From contig NZ_SNWA01000002.1 in NCBI RefSeq assembly GCF_004361815.1, positions 3,100,001 through 3,164,000 on the forward strand: a DNA stretch of 64,000 nt. The letters run 5' to 3'. The position numbers and the translations under genes were made by a program. Numbering within the stretch: the stretch's first letter is position 1; each line of letters begins with the position of its first letter. Below, one piece after another: positions 53,454 to 63,059 of this stretch. The DNA comes from Paraburkholderia sp. BL10I2N1. GTDB lineage: Bacteria; Pseudomonadota; Gammaproteobacteria; Burkholderiales; Burkholderiaceae. Below the pieces are notes generated by a model, which was given only the letters and a program-made list of their open reading frames with translations, ran no database searches and was not told the DNA's origin.

Positions 53454-55463
53454 ATGTTCAACAAGATCCTGATTGCGAACCGGGGCGAGATTGCGTGCCG
53501 CGTCGCCGCAACCTGCAAGCGGCTTGGCATTGCAAGCGTTGCGGTGTATTCCGATGCAGACGCGAACGCCAAGCACGTCGCGGCGTGCGACGAAGCCGTG
53601 CATATCGGCGGCTCGACGGCAACGGAAAGCTATCTGCGTATCGAGCGCATCATCGAGGCCGCACTCGCGACCGGTGCGCAGGCCGTGCACCCCGGCTACG
53701 GCTTTCTTTCGGAAAACGAGGACTTCGCGCACGCCTGCGAAAAGGCGGGCATCGTTTTCATTGGACCACCGGTCGAGGCCATCGCCGCGATGGGTTCGAA
53801 AGCGGCCGCCAAGGCGTTGATGCATGCGGCGGCGGTACCGCTCGTGCCAGGCTATCACGGCGACGATCAGGACCCTCTACTGCTGCAGCGCGAAGCCGAC
53901 AGGATCGGCTATCCGGTGCTGCTCAAGGCGAGTGCGGGCGGCGGCGGCAAGGGCATGCGCGTGGTCGAGCGCAGCGAGGACTTCGCGGCGGCGCTTGCGT
54001 CGTGCAAACGTGAAGCCGCCAGCAGCTTCGGCAACGATCGCGTGCTGATCGAAAAATATCTGACCCGGCCGCGTCACGTTGAAGTGCAGGTGTTCGCCGA
54101 TCGTCACGGCGGCGCGGTGTGGCTGTTCGATCGCGACTGCTCGGTGCAACGCCGGCATCAGAAGGTGCTGGAAGAGGCGCCGGCGCCTGGCCTTACGAGC
54201 GAGTTGCGTCGCGCGATGGGCGAAGCGGCAGTGGCCGCGGCTCGGGCAGTGAATTACGTCGGCGCGGGTACCGTCGAGTTCATCATGACGGGTGGCGCGT
54301 TCTACTTCATGGAGATGAACACGCGGCTGCAGGTCGAGCACCCGGTTACTGAAATGGTGACGGGCCAGGATCTGGTGGAATGGCAGTTGCGCGTCGCGGC
54401 GGATGAAACGCTGCCGCTCACTCAAAGCCAGCTGCGCATCGAAGGTCATGCAATCGAAGCGCGCATCTATGCCGAACATCCGGCGCGCGGCTTTCTGCCG
54501 TCGACCGGAACGCTCAAGCACCTGCGCATGTCGGCTGGCGTTGAGTTCAGCCTGGGCGAGGTGGGCTTGCGCGCGCCCGTGCGGATCGACAGCGGCGTGC
54601 GCGAAGGCGATACGATCACACCGTTCTACGATCCGATGATCGCGAAGCTGATCGTTCATGGCGCGACGCGTGAAGATGCGCTGGCGCGAATGAGTCGCGC
54701 ATTGCGTCAATGCGAAGTGGTCGGACCGCATACGAACGTGGAATTTTTGCAGCGGATCGTGACGAGCGAGCCCTTCTCGACGGCCGATCTCGATACCGGG
54801 CTGATCGAGCGTCATTACGATGCGTTGTTTGCGCCGGTGCAAAAGCCGTTCAAGGAAGCGCTGGCGCTCGCGTGCGGGGCATTGCTCACCCGCGAGGGCG
54901 GCACGGCTCACGGTGCGTCGCCGTGGGACGCGCTGTCGCACTGGCGACTGAACAGCGGCTACACGCAGACGCTGGCATGGCGCGACATCGATAGCGAAAC
55001 AGCCTTCGCGGTCACGTTCGCTCGCGAGGGCGCGACGCAGACGCTGGAATACGCCGGACATCGCGATGCTTTTACGTGGTGGAGTGCCAAAGGCGCGCAT
55101 GAATTCGGCGCGACCATCGGCGATACACATGTGACAGGGCGCGTGTTTATCGATGGCGATACGTTTCACGTGTTCTGCGGCGGCGCAGCGCTCGCGTTCG
55201 AATGGCAGAACCTGCTCGCCCACGCGGCCGACGCCGAGCACGGAGAAGGGCGTCTTACCGCACCAATGCCTGGCAAGGTGATCGCGGTGCTGGTGGAACC
55301 GGGTGCCGTGGTGGAGAAGGGCGCGCCGCTCATCGTGATGGAAGCGATGAAGATGGAGCACACGATCGGCGCGCCGGCAGCGGGAAAGGTGGCCGAGGTG
55401 TTGTATGCCGTCGGCGATCAGGTTGCCGACGGTGCGCAGTTGCTCGTGATGGAAGTGGGCTGA
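53454..55463 (+). CDS. liuD: 3-methylcrotonyl-CoA carboxylase alpha (biotin) subunit
   Basis: A 669-residue biotin carboxylase/carrier protein. The N-terminal domain begins MFNKILIANRGEIACRVAA. The ATP-grasp site has LLKASAGGGGKGMRVVE and FMEMNTRLQVEHPVTEMVTG. The carrier domain ends with the biotin-accepting Lys in VMEAMKMEHTIGAP. The length is normal. It works with LiuB, which is frameshifted in this sequence, so the holoenzyme may be missing. Confidence 0.93.
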   Translation: MFNKILIANRGEIACRVAATCKRLGIASVAVYSDADANAKHVAACDEAVHIGGSTATESYLRIERIIEAALATGAQAVHPGYGFLSENEDFAHACEKAGIVFIGPPVEAIAAMGSKAAAKALMHAAAVPLVPGYHGDDQDPLLLQREADRIGYPVLLKASAGGGGKGMRVVERSEDFAAALASCKREAASSFGNDRVLIEKYLTRPRHVEVQVFADRHGGAVWLFDRDCSVQRRHQKVLEEAPAPGLTSELRRAMGEAAVAAARAVNYVGAGTVEFIMTGGAFYFMEMNTRLQVEHPVTEMVTGQDLVEWQLRVAADETLPLTQSQLRIEGHAIEARIYAEHPARGFLPSTGTLKHLRMSAGVEFSLGEVGLRAPVRIDSGVREGDTITPFYDPMIAKLIVHGATREDALARMSRALRQCEVVGPHTNVEFLQRIVTSEPFSTADLDTGLIERHYDALFAPVQKPFKEALALACGALLTREGGTAHGASPWDALSHWRLNSGYTQTLAWRDIDSETAFAVTFAREGATQTLEYAGHRDAFTWWSAKGAHEFGATIGDTHVTGRVFIDGDTFHVFCGGAALAFEWQNLLAHAADAEHGEGRLTAPMPGKVIAVLVEPGAVVEKGAPLIVMEAMKMEHTIGAPAAGKVAEVLYAVGDQVADGAQLLVMEVG

Positions 55464-55476
55464 ACGACCACGCGTG

Positions 55477-56268
55477 TCAGACGAGGCGCGCGTAGCCGGC
55501 GGCGAGCGCCTCGTCTTGCAGTTGTTCGATGCGCGCGTAGTCTGCGAGCGTGAGCGTCGAAAAGCCCTTCAAACGGAGACGTTCCGCGCGCACGGGGTCC
55601 GCTTTGCGTGCCTCTTCGAGTGCTGTGCGCAGAGCCTCGATCATTGCCGGCGGCACCTCTCTCGCCGCAATCAGCGGCAATCCCGGCGAAGTCGATGTCC
55701 AGCCGATTTCGCGGACGGTCTGCGCCAGTTCCGGTAGTGCGTCGCGTACAAACGCCATCGTCACGCAGTCGATCGCGGCGATATCCGCGCGAGCGTCCGC
55801 AACCGCCCTCAGCGAAGCGAGATGCGAACCGGTGCGAATGGTTTCAGCGAAGAATGAGCCGTTGCGTGAAAACGGGGCAACGCTATGCCGCAGCGCGTTC
55901 ATGCCGCTATTCGAATCGTCCTGGTTATAGGCTGCCCGCGCGCCACGAAAATCTTCGATCGCTTCGCCCGTCGCGCCTGCGCACGTGACCAGCACGCTCG
56001 AATAATTCGCGCCCACGCAGCCAGGCGTATCGAAGTGAGGTGTCGCGATCAACTGCACGCGCTCACACAATCCCCGCATCAGCGGATAACCACAGGTTTG
56101 CGAAATCAGGAGATCGGGGCGTCGCCAGAAGGTGACCAGATCGTCGCCGGGATCGACGATGCGCGTCTGTGGCGCGGCCTCGTGCAGCACGTCGGCCAGC
56201 AGGCTGCACCAGTCGGCAGCGAGTGCGGGCGTGACGTTGTACATCGGTAGCGCGGCGATCCAGTTCAT
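55477..56268 (-). CDS. PhnD-like periplasmic-binding-fold protein without signal peptide
   Basis: A 263-residue protein resembling phosphate/phosphonate-type binding proteins: FWRRPDLLISQTCGYPL, FRGARAAYNQDDSNSGMNALRH and ADIAAIDCVTMAFV. No signal peptide is seen from ATG 56268, so it may be cytoplasmic. The frame stays open upstream to 56376. It is convergent with liuD, 13 bases from its stop. No permease is near. The function is unknown; it could bind a small anion or act as an enzyme. Confidence 0.65.
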   Translation of the reverse strand: MNWIAALPMYNVTPALAADWCSLLADVLHEAAPQTRIVDPGDDLVTFWRRPDLLISQTCGYPLMRGLCERVQLIATPHFDTPGCVGANYSSVLVTCAGATGEAIEDFRGARAAYNQDDSNSGMNALRHSVAPFSRNGSFFAETIRTGSHLASLRAVADARADIAAIDCVTMAFVRDALPELAQTVREIGWTSTSPGLPLIAAREVPPAMIEALRTALEEARKADPVRAERLRLKGFSTLTLADYARIEQLQDEALAAGYARLV

Positions 56269-56484
56269 GCAGGCGATTCTGGCACATCTGCCGACGAGGC
56301 GCGTGCTTCCGGCATTGCTGATGGCGGCGTTTGCAACGAGCGTCGATGAATCGACGCTCGCCGGGTGCATGGGCACACCATTGGCAAACGGATGGACGAC
56401 TTATGTGGCAGGCTTCAGCGCGTAACGTCCAACCCATTCGCCGTAGCCCATAATCACTATAGCGGCACCTACGTTCGAGGAACT

Positions 56485-56553
56485 GTCCGCCTCTACGAGC
56501 GCGTGAAGGCAGAGACAGGTCGCATCGATGTGCTGTTCGTCAATGCCGGCGGC
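56485..56553 (+). pseudogene. Short-chain dehydrogenase fragment
   Basis: The translation VRLYERVKAETGRIDVLFVNAGG matches the segment just before and including the NAG motif of SDR enzymes. Both flanks are unrelated, so only about 23 of some 250 residues remain. Confidence 0.6.
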
Positions 56554-56689
56554 GAGCCGGTCAATGTTGGACCGGGTGCGGCCAGTTAAAGTCCGTCGAC
56601 GTGTCGACCAAAATTGACGACAATGTTCCCAGGGAACGAATGCGAGTCGTGCTCCGTCGTCGGAGACGCCGCTGAATCTGAAAGGAACC

Positions 56690-57121
56690 ATGAGACGGCT
56701 ATTCCTCGCTGCGCTTGCAGCCACCTCTTTCGTGACTTGCGTTCATGCGCAAAGTCACGCGTCCGGCCCGCTCTTCACACCTGGGGGTAAATTGCAATTC
56801 GTGCGTGTCGACCGCGATTTCGAGGGGATGCTCGACAAGGAAATTTTCGATCGCTTCAGCGCAAGCACCCTCACGCATTTCGATGATGTCGGCAACGCAA
56901 ATGACAGCGTCACGCGCACGCTCGTGCAGACTGACTCCGGGCCGGTGCTGTACGACTTTCGCCACCATCCGCCACTGGTGCAACGCTTGGGTAAGCGTAT
57001 GACGGTCAAGCGCGTATTCTGGCAAGGCGATGAAGTTGTGATGCAAAGCTCGCAAGGCTGGTTCCGATTCAAAGGCGGCGTCCTGACGAAGCTGCAGTCG
57101 TCTAAGACGACGTACCATTGA
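56690..57121 (+). CDS. Small secreted protein of unknown function
   Basis: A 143-residue protein with a clear signal peptide (MRRLFLAALAATSFVTCVHAQ) and a good AAAGGAA ribosome site. The mature part is beta-rich (FVRVDRDFEGMLDKEIFDRF, TRTLVQTDSGPVLYDFRHHP). No family was recognised. It stands alone between an SDR scrap and a gene-free region. Confidence 0.6.
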   Translation: MRRLFLAALAATSFVTCVHAQSHASGPLFTPGGKLQFVRVDRDFEGMLDKEIFDRFSASTLTHFDDVGNANDSVTRTLVQTDSGPVLYDFRHHPPLVQRLGKRMTVKRVFWQGDEVVMQSSQGWFRFKGGVLTKLQSSKTTYH

Positions 57122-57874
57122 CTACGCGCGCACCCCGATCACACGAACCAGCAATGACATAGGTCGCCTCGGTGCGCACGCCGTTGACTTTTTCCAGGTC
57201 GCCTTGACCTCTTGTGGGGCGAGCTGAGCCCGTCGTCGTGGGACCGGGTCTGGCCAGCCTCGGCTGTTGACCCGCGCTGATACACGGACATTCGACCGTC
57301 GCCTCCGCATAAGTAACGGACATACGCGCGCCGATGATGTCCGTCGAGTCGTCGGCCGTTGCCCGTCCTACTGCAACTTCGCTATCTTCCCATCTGATCC
57401 ACTTATCGACGCGGTATTGCAGCAGGTCGTCGCAAACGTTCCCTGCGAGGACCTGAGGATATTCGCCTTGGCCTTGATTGACGGGGCTTCGAGTGGGATT
57501 CCTGCCTTGCAGAGCGAGACATGGAACAGCAAAAAAGGCGGACGTTTTCGTCATTGCATCTGGTTAACCCGCCCCTTTGAAATCCGAGGCCGCCTGGGTA
57601 CCTTCCGTCTCAGTCGGCGGTTCGAGCTCCTGGCTAAATGCCGAATGTTCGATCCAGCTCCCCGCACACCGGAGGCATGACATGCCTTGCGACGGAAGTG
57701 CTCGTTGTTCGTGCGAGCGTCCGATACCCCGGCAATGTTCAAACAACAACGGGAACTCAGAGGCACGACCATCCCGGTGGGCGATACGCACGTTTGTTTA
57801 ACAAAGGTCTTGCGCAGGTAGTTATAGACCACGGTATTTAGTCGGTAACTTCAGTTTATTCGAGGAGAGCAGTC
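57122..57874. other. Gene-free stretch of about 750 bases
   Basis: Open frames occur on both strands (57102-57554 minus, 57267-57680 plus, 57551-57832 minus), but none has a ribosome site or recognisable similarity. It may contain decayed sequence. Confidence 0.35.
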
Positions 57875-58432
57875 ATGGGTGGAGATTTCAGCGCGAGCGG
57901 GAATGATGTCAACCAAGGCTTGGTGCCGGCGGTTTCGGACAAACCCGGTCTCAACGTGACCATTCGTGCGGGAGTGATCGGCGGACTCGCTGGGGCAGTG
58001 TGCATCTGGATTTACGAGGCTCTTATCTGGGTAGGCGCTCAGCACTTGATGCCCCTGGCAGGCATTCCGCGTAATGCAACAGGCCTTGTGTTCGGCAAGG
58101 CGGTGCAGGATTCGCTCGGTGTATGGGCGTATTTTCTTGGCACCGGCATTCACTTTTTCTTCTCGATTGCATGGGGCATCCTGTTTGCGATGATCTGGCC
58201 GTATTTCCGCCGGCGCGGGTATGAAGCGACGTTCGTGGCGTTGTTTTACGCCATGTTCGCGTGGATCGTGATGCATGTGGCAATCATAATCGCTGGCGAT
58301 AACCACCCCAATTACTATGACCCCGTCGTGATCATTGGTGGATTCATGTCTCACTTCTGCTTCACGGTTACGCTTGCCCTCATCGTGAAAAGAATGCTGG
58401 CTCCGGTCACGCCCGAAACGTCGGCACGATAA
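57875..58432 (+). CDS. Integral membrane protein, possibly YagU-like (DUF1440)
   Basis: A 185-residue protein with four hydrophobic helices (AGVIGGLAGAVCIWIYEALI; FSIAWGILFAMIWPYF; ALFYAMFAWIVMHVAIII; GFMSHFCFTVTLALIVKRML) and a good GAGGAG site. The helix spacing and FSIxxG segment recall YagU, an inner-membrane protein linked to acid tolerance, but the match is weak. It precedes the gallate cluster by 236 bases. Confidence 0.55.
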   Translation: MGGDFSASGNDVNQGLVPAVSDKPGLNVTIRAGVIGGLAGAVCIWIYEALIWVGAQHLMPLAGIPRNATGLVFGKAVQDSLGVWAYFLGTGIHFFFSIAWGILFAMIWPYFRRRGYEATFVALFYAMFAWIVMHVAIIIAGDNHPNYYDPVVIIGGFMSHFCFTVTLALIVKRMLAPVTPETSAR

Positions 58433-58668
58433 GCAAAGGCATGCCTTCGGATCGCACTTCGTGACGGCGTGATGATGTAGTGACGTCATGGGAGAGAAAC
58501 GCCATCTAGCGCTTGCGCACGCTGCGGCCTTGACACCTGCACTTTATGCCAGAGCGATGACGCTTCCCGTGGCGCCAGCCATCGTGACCGAAGTTGCGCT
58601 TGCCCGTCATGTATCAGGTGTTGGGGCTCGACTAGCGGTTTAGATGAGTCGTTTGAAGGAGTACAGGA

Positions 58669-59973
58669 ATGGCACGGATCATTGGAGGTATCGCCGCCTC
58701 GCACACACCCACCATCGGTTTCGCTTTCGACAAGAACAAGCGCGACGATCCTGTCTGGGCACCCATCTTCGAAAATTTCGCACCGTTGGCTGACTGGCTC
58801 GCTGAAAAGCAACCTGACGTGATTCTGATCATCTACAACGATCATGTCACTTCGTTCTTCTTCGATCACTATTCAGCGTTCACGCTAGGCGTCGGGCCAG
58901 AGTGGCACGTCGCGGACGAAGGCGGCGGCGCCCGTGATCTTCCCCCGATCAAGGGGCATCCGGAGTTGGCCGCGCACATTGGGAACTCGCTCATGACCGA
59001 TGAGTTCGACATGTCCTTCTTTCAGAACAAGGCGCTTGATCACGGCTGCTTTTCGCCCTTGTCCATGCTTTGCCCGCATAAGCCCGAGTGGCCCGTGAAA
59101 CTGGTGCCGCTGCAGATGGGCGTGCTGCAATTGCCGGTCCCGAGTGCGCGCCGCTTCTACAAGCTTGGGCAAGCGCTAAGACGCGCAATCGAAAGCTATC
59201 CGGAGGATCTTAAAGTCGCGATCCTCGCAACGGGTGGCCTGTCACACCAGGTGCATGGAGAGCGAGCCGGATTCAACAACACGGAATGGGACCAGCGCTT
59301 TCTCGATCTCTTTGAGCGCGACCCCGAGCAGCTGGCCGCGATGACTCTCGCCGAATACGCCGAGCTGGGCGGATATGAGGGCGCGGAAGTGGTCATGTGG
59401 CTCACGATGCGCGGTGCGCTGTCGGCCAACGTCGTGTGCAAGCATCGCAGCTACTACCTGCCATCGATGGCAGGTATCGCGACCGCAATCTACGAAGGGG
59501 AAGATGGGGATACGAACCCTGCGATCGTCGAGCGCCACCGGCGGCAGATGGCGAATGAGCTGGCCGGTGCCGAGAAGCTCGATGGTACGTATCCCTTCAC
59601 TATCGAGCTTGCGGTGAAGGCGTACCGGATCAACAAATACCTGCATCGGATGGTGGAGCCCAGTCATCGTGAAGCCTTTTTGCGCGATCCCGAGGCCAGC
59701 TTCGCGGCGGCTGGTTTGACCGCGGAGGAGCAGGACCTGATCCGCCGACGCGACTGGCGCGGCCTGCTGCATTACGGCGTGATCTTCTTCATGCTCGAGA
59801 AGCTGGGGGCAGTGACCGGAGTGTCGAACCTGCACATCTACGCCACCATGCGCGGGGAAACGCTGGAAGCCTTCCAGCGCACGCGAAACGCACCCGGCGC
59901 GCTGTATTCGGTGGCAGGCAAAACAGCCGGGAAACTTGATTGGGACAGTAGTGCAGATACACAAAAGAGCTGA
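58669..59973 (+). CDS. galA: Gallate dioxygenase (fused LigB-LigA type extradiol dioxygenase)
   Basis: A 434-residue ring-cleavage enzyme. The N-terminal LigB-like part carries Fe(II) ligand candidates His12 in GIAASHTPTIGF and His59 in IIYNDHVTSFF. The C-terminal part from about residue 290 matches the small LigA-type subunit. Fusion of the two and this length are typical of gallate dioxygenases (GalA, DesB, about 420 residues). Unfused protocatechuate 4,5-dioxygenase is a less likely alternative. The product would be 4-oxalomesaconate. GGAG precedes the start. Confidence 0.85.
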   Translation: MARIIGGIAASHTPTIGFAFDKNKRDDPVWAPIFENFAPLADWLAEKQPDVILIIYNDHVTSFFFDHYSAFTLGVGPEWHVADEGGGARDLPPIKGHPELAAHIGNSLMTDEFDMSFFQNKALDHGCFSPLSMLCPHKPEWPVKLVPLQMGVLQLPVPSARRFYKLGQALRRAIESYPEDLKVAILATGGLSHQVHGERAGFNNTEWDQRFLDLFERDPEQLAAMTLAEYAELGGYEGAEVVMWLTMRGALSANVVCKHRSYYLPSMAGIATAIYEGEDGDTNPAIVERHRRQMANELAGAEKLDGTYPFTIELAVKAYRINKYLHRMVEPSHREAFLRDPEASFAAAGLTAEEQDLIRRRDWRGLLHYGVIFFMLEKLGAVTGVSNLHIYATMRGETLEAFQRTRNAPGALYSVAGKTAGKLDWDSSADTQKS

Positions 59974-60095
59974 CGAGCGGATCGAGCGCCCCGGTGCTTG
60001 CGCGCCGGGCGCCGTCCAGGTCGAGCAAGACGCATGGCAAGCGGGAAGAGGGCGGTCATGCCAGAACACCAACGCAAGGAGACAGGAGAAAGCTG

Positions 60096-61445
60096 ATGAC
60101 AAGTGGAAAAATGATTGATATCAAGGCCTTTATTGACGATCGACCGATCTCGCCTTACCAGTGGCTACTGGTAGCGCTATGTTTTCTCGTGGTGATTACC
60201 GATGGCATGGATGTGGCCATCATGGGTTTTGTAGCGCCATCGATCATTCACGACTGGGGGATTTCGCGCCCCGCGTTCGGTCTGGTGATGAGCGCCGCGC
60301 CGATTGGTCTGGTGATCGGCGCCCTGGCGGCAGGACCCGCTTCCGATCGTGCTGGGCGAAAGGGCGTATTGATTACATCGGTTTTCCTCTTTGGCGTTTT
60401 TACGATTGCAACGGCATTTACCCAGACGCCGATGGCGATGGCCTTGTTGCGACTGCTGACCGGCATCGGTTTGGGTGCCGCCATGCCTAACACGACGACG
60501 CTGCTGTCGGAATATGCGCCGCAACGCAAGCGCTCGCTGTTGATCACGATCATGTTCACCGGCTTCAACCTGGGATCGGCCCTGATCGGTTTTGCTGCCG
60601 GTTGGCTCATTCCCGTAGAGGGCTGGCGTTCGGTGTTGATTTTCGGTGGCGCCCTGCCGCTGGCGTTGATTCCATTGCAACTGTGGCTGCTGCCGGAGTC
60701 GGCCCGACTGCTGGCAGTGCGCGGAGCACCGGACGCGCGTATCGGCGCTGTCCTGGGCCGGGTGTGCGGCGAGCGGTTTTCCGGCGATGAGGTGTTCGTC
60801 TCCAACGAACCGCCATTGCCCACGCGCAAGCCAATTGGCGTGCTGTTCTCGCATGGGTACGGCCTGATGACCGTGGCACTTTGGGTCACCTATTTCATGG
60901 GCCTGCTCGTCATTTATCTGCTGACCGGCTGGCTGCCTACGCTGATGAAGGACGCCGGCCTGAGCGTCACCACGGCGGCCAACACCACGGCAATGTTCCA
61001 GATCGGCGGAACGATTGGCGCAATCCTCGTCGGCTGGCTCATGGACAAGGTCCGGCCGGCCCCCGTGATCAGTGCTGCCTATGTCGGCGGCGCCCTCTGC
61101 GTGCTCGGCTTGGGATGGATTGGCGCCTTGTCCTCGTCGCTCACCTTGCTGGTTTTCGCCGCGGGCTTCTGCATGAGCGGTGCGCAGACGGGGTTGAACG
61201 CCTTCGCACCGGGCCGGTACCCGACGGTCGCGCGCGCGACCGGGGTTAGCTGGATGCTCGGCATGGGCCGCTTCGGCAGCATCTTTGGGTCCGCCATCGG
61301 CGGAGCGCTGCTCGGGCTCGGCTGGCAATTTGGCGCGATTCTGGCAATGCTGGCTATCCCCGCTACGCTGGCTGGGATCGCTATCTTGCTGGCCCAGCGC
61401 ACAAAAGCTGGCGAGGCTGCTCCGCAACCAAACGCGGCACATTAA
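60096..61445 (+). CDS. MFS aromatic acid:H+ symporter (AAHS family, GalT/PcaK-like)
   Basis: A 449-residue inner-membrane transporter. The AAHS signatures are LCFLVVITDGMDVAIMGFVAP in helix 1, with the substrate Asp, and AAGPASDRAGRKGVLI in the loop 2-3. GLGAAMPNTTTLLSEYAPQR and WLPTLMKDAG are also typical. The start ATG 60096 follows CAGGAGA. It lies between the dioxygenase and the aldolase, so gallate or a related hydroxybenzoate is the likely substrate. Confidence 0.85.
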   Translation: MTSGKMIDIKAFIDDRPISPYQWLLVALCFLVVITDGMDVAIMGFVAPSIIHDWGISRPAFGLVMSAAPIGLVIGALAAGPASDRAGRKGVLITSVFLFGVFTIATAFTQTPMAMALLRLLTGIGLGAAMPNTTTLLSEYAPQRKRSLLITIMFTGFNLGSALIGFAAGWLIPVEGWRSVLIFGGALPLALIPLQLWLLPESARLLAVRGAPDARIGAVLGRVCGERFSGDEVFVSNEPPLPTRKPIGVLFSHGYGLMTVALWVTYFMGLLVIYLLTGWLPTLMKDAGLSVTTAANTTAMFQIGGTIGAILVGWLMDKVRPAPVISAAYVGGALCVLGLGWIGALSSSLTLLVFAAGFCMSGAQTGLNAFAPGRYPTVARATGVSWMLGMGRFGSIFGSAIGGALLGLGWQFGAILAMLAIPATLAGIAILLAQRTKAGEAAPQPNAAH

Positions 61446-61501
61446 GGGAGTCGGCGCGGGTGGCACCGCGCCGACAACCGGATCAGTTCTTGGGAGAGGC
61501 G

Positions 61502-61646
61502 ATGATCATCGACATCCATGGCCATTACACCACCGCGCCGAAAGCGCTGGAGACGTGGCGCAACCGCCAGATTTCGAGCATCGGGAACCCGTCCGCGACG
61601 TGTCTACCCGCGCCTCGATGCAGCGCTCAAAACGAAAGGTAATTGA
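61502..61646 (+). pseudogene. 4-oxalomesaconate hydratase (LigJ-type amidohydrolase) remnant with internal deletion
   Basis: ATG 61502 begins MIIDIHGHYTTAPKALETWRN and continues to about SSIGNPSA, the N-terminus of LigJ-type amidohydrolases with the HGH metal motif. Near 61600 the sequence jumps to [14 protein letters not shown] and a stop (61602-61646), which reads like the C-terminus of the same family in another frame. About 290 of roughly 340 residues are missing. Confidence 0.7.
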
Positions 61647-61648
61647 TC

Positions 61649-62332
61649 ATGTATGAACTCGGAGTCGTATATCGAAACATTCAGCGCGCGGATCGCGATA
61701 CGGCCACCAGACTTGGCGCGCTCGGGTCCGCGACTGTTCACGAGGCGATGGGGCGCGTGGGCCTGATGAAGCCCTATATGCGCCCGATCTATAACGGCGG
61801 GCAGGCGGGCGGCACCGCCGTCACAGTCCTGCTGCAACCGGGCGACAACTGGATGCTGCATGTGGCGGCCGAGCAGATCCAGCCAGGCGACGTCGTCGTT
61901 GCGGCGGTCACGGCCGACAGCACGGACGGCTATTTCGGCGACCTGCTGGCGACGAGCTTCAAGGCCCGCGGAGCCCAGGGACTGGTAATCGATGGTGGCG
62001 TGCGCGATGTGAGTGTGCTGGCCGACATGAACTTCCCGGTATGGAGCAAGGCGATCTCCTCCAAAGGGACCGTCAAGGCGACGCTGGGTTCCGTGAACAT
62101 ACCCGTGATATGCGCTGGGGCGCTGGTGACGCCGGGCGATGTCATCGTGGCGGACGACGACGGTGTGGTCGTGGTGCCTGCGGCCTCGGCGCGGAAGGTT
62201 TTGGAAAAGGCAGCCGCGCGCGAAGCCAACGAAAGCGGGAAGCGCGCGAAGCTGGCCGCCGGCGTGCTCGGTCTGGATATGTACAACATGCGCGAACCGT
62301 TGCAACAAGCTGGACTGCGCTATATCGATTGA
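61649..62332 (+). CDS. galC: 4-carboxy-4-hydroxy-2-oxoadipate aldolase
   Basis: A 227-residue RraA-like class-II aldolase splitting CHA to pyruvate and oxaloacetate, the last step of the gallate/protocatechuate 4,5-cleavage pathway. It shows [20 protein letters not shown], the substrate/metal loop [12 protein letters not shown], the [11 protein letters not shown] motif with the Asp metal ligand, and [19 protein letters not shown] 61649 is chosen over an in-frame TTG six bases earlier. It sits three bases after the hydratase remnant. Confidence 0.88.
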   Translation: MYELGVVYRNIQRADRDTATRLGALGSATVHEAMGRVGLMKPYMRPIYNGGQAGGTAVTVLLQPGDNWMLHVAAEQIQPGDVVVAAVTADSTDGYFGDLLATSFKARGAQGLVIDGGVRDVSVLADMNFPVWSKAISSKGTVKATLGSVNIPVICAGALVTPGDVIVADDDGVVVVPAASARKVLEKAAAREANESGKRAKLAAGVLGLDMYNMREPLQQAGLRYID

Positions 62333-62346
62333 AAAGGGCAGCAACC

Positions 62347-63054
62347 ATGGTCACGGGTCAAACCATCAATGAACCGATCACCGGCATCTCTTCGATGTCC
62401 ACCCGCAACGTGCTTGCCGATCTGGTTGAAGAGTATGAGCGGCTGTCGGGGCAGCAGGTGGTCGTCGAGTCGGTCGGGGGCGTTGAGGCTGCCCGGCGCG
62501 TCCAGCACGGGGAGCCGTTCGATTTTGTCGTACTTGCAGCCGACGCGATCGATCGGCTGGCCGCCGCTGGCCGAGTCGATCCGCGCAGTCGGGTCGACCT
62601 GGCCCGTTCGGGCGTGGCAATTGCGGTGGCGGCCGGGGCACCGCGACCCGACATCGGCACTGAAGCCGCAGTTCGCGACGCCATTCTGGCCGCGCGCAGC
62701 ATCGGCTATTCGACGGGTCCGAGCGGTTCGCACCTGACTCGCCTGTTCGAGCGCTGGGGCATCGCCGAGACAATCGCGCCGCCCATCGTGCAGGCGCCCC
62801 CCGGCGTGCCGGTGGGCACGCTCGTCGCGCGCGGGGAGGTCGAGCTAGGTTTCCAGCAACTGAGCGAATTGATGCACTTGCAAGGCATTGAGGTCATCGG
62901 CTCTCTGCCGGTTGAGATCCAGGTCGTTACCGTCTTCACGGCTGCCATCTGCACGGCATCCGCGCGGCATGAAGCCGCGAAGGCGCTGCTCTCCTTTCTG
63001 GCCTCACCCAAGGCTGACTCCGCCAAGCGTGGTCACGGTATGGAGTCGGCATGA
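62347..63054 (+). CDS. ModA-like substrate-binding-fold protein without signal peptide
   Basis: A 235-residue protein resembling molybdate-binding ModA: STRNVLADLVEEYERLSGQQ, EPFDFVVLAADAIDRLAAAG, ARSIGYSTGPSGSHLTRLFERW, and a hinge QAPPGVPVGTLVARGEVELGFQQ. No signal peptide is present from ATG 62347, so it should be cytosolic. It starts 14 bases after galC. In this position it may be an unrecognised enzyme of the gallate pathway (the oxalomesaconate tautomerase is otherwise missing) or a ligand sensor. This is inference. Confidence 0.65.
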   Translation: MVTGQTINEPITGISSMSTRNVLADLVEEYERLSGQQVVVESVGGVEAARRVQHGEPFDFVVLAADAIDRLAAAGRVDPRSRVDLARSGVAIAVAAGAPRPDIGTEAAVRDAILAARSIGYSTGPSGSHLTRLFERWGIAETIAPPIVQAPPGVPVGTLVARGEVELGFQQLSELMHLQGIEVIGSLPVEIQVVTVFTAAICTASARHEAAKALLSFLASPKADSAKRGHGMESA

Positions 63055-63059
63055 TGCCG

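Noticed and set aside
53877..55361. 494-codon open frame opposite liuD
   Set aside because: Entirely within liuD on the other strand and His/Arg-rich, as expected for a shadow frame.
57102..57554. Possible minus-strand gene of 150 residues
   Set aside because: Partly protein-like composition, but no ribosome site, no signal or domain, and it overlaps the end of the secreted-protein gene.
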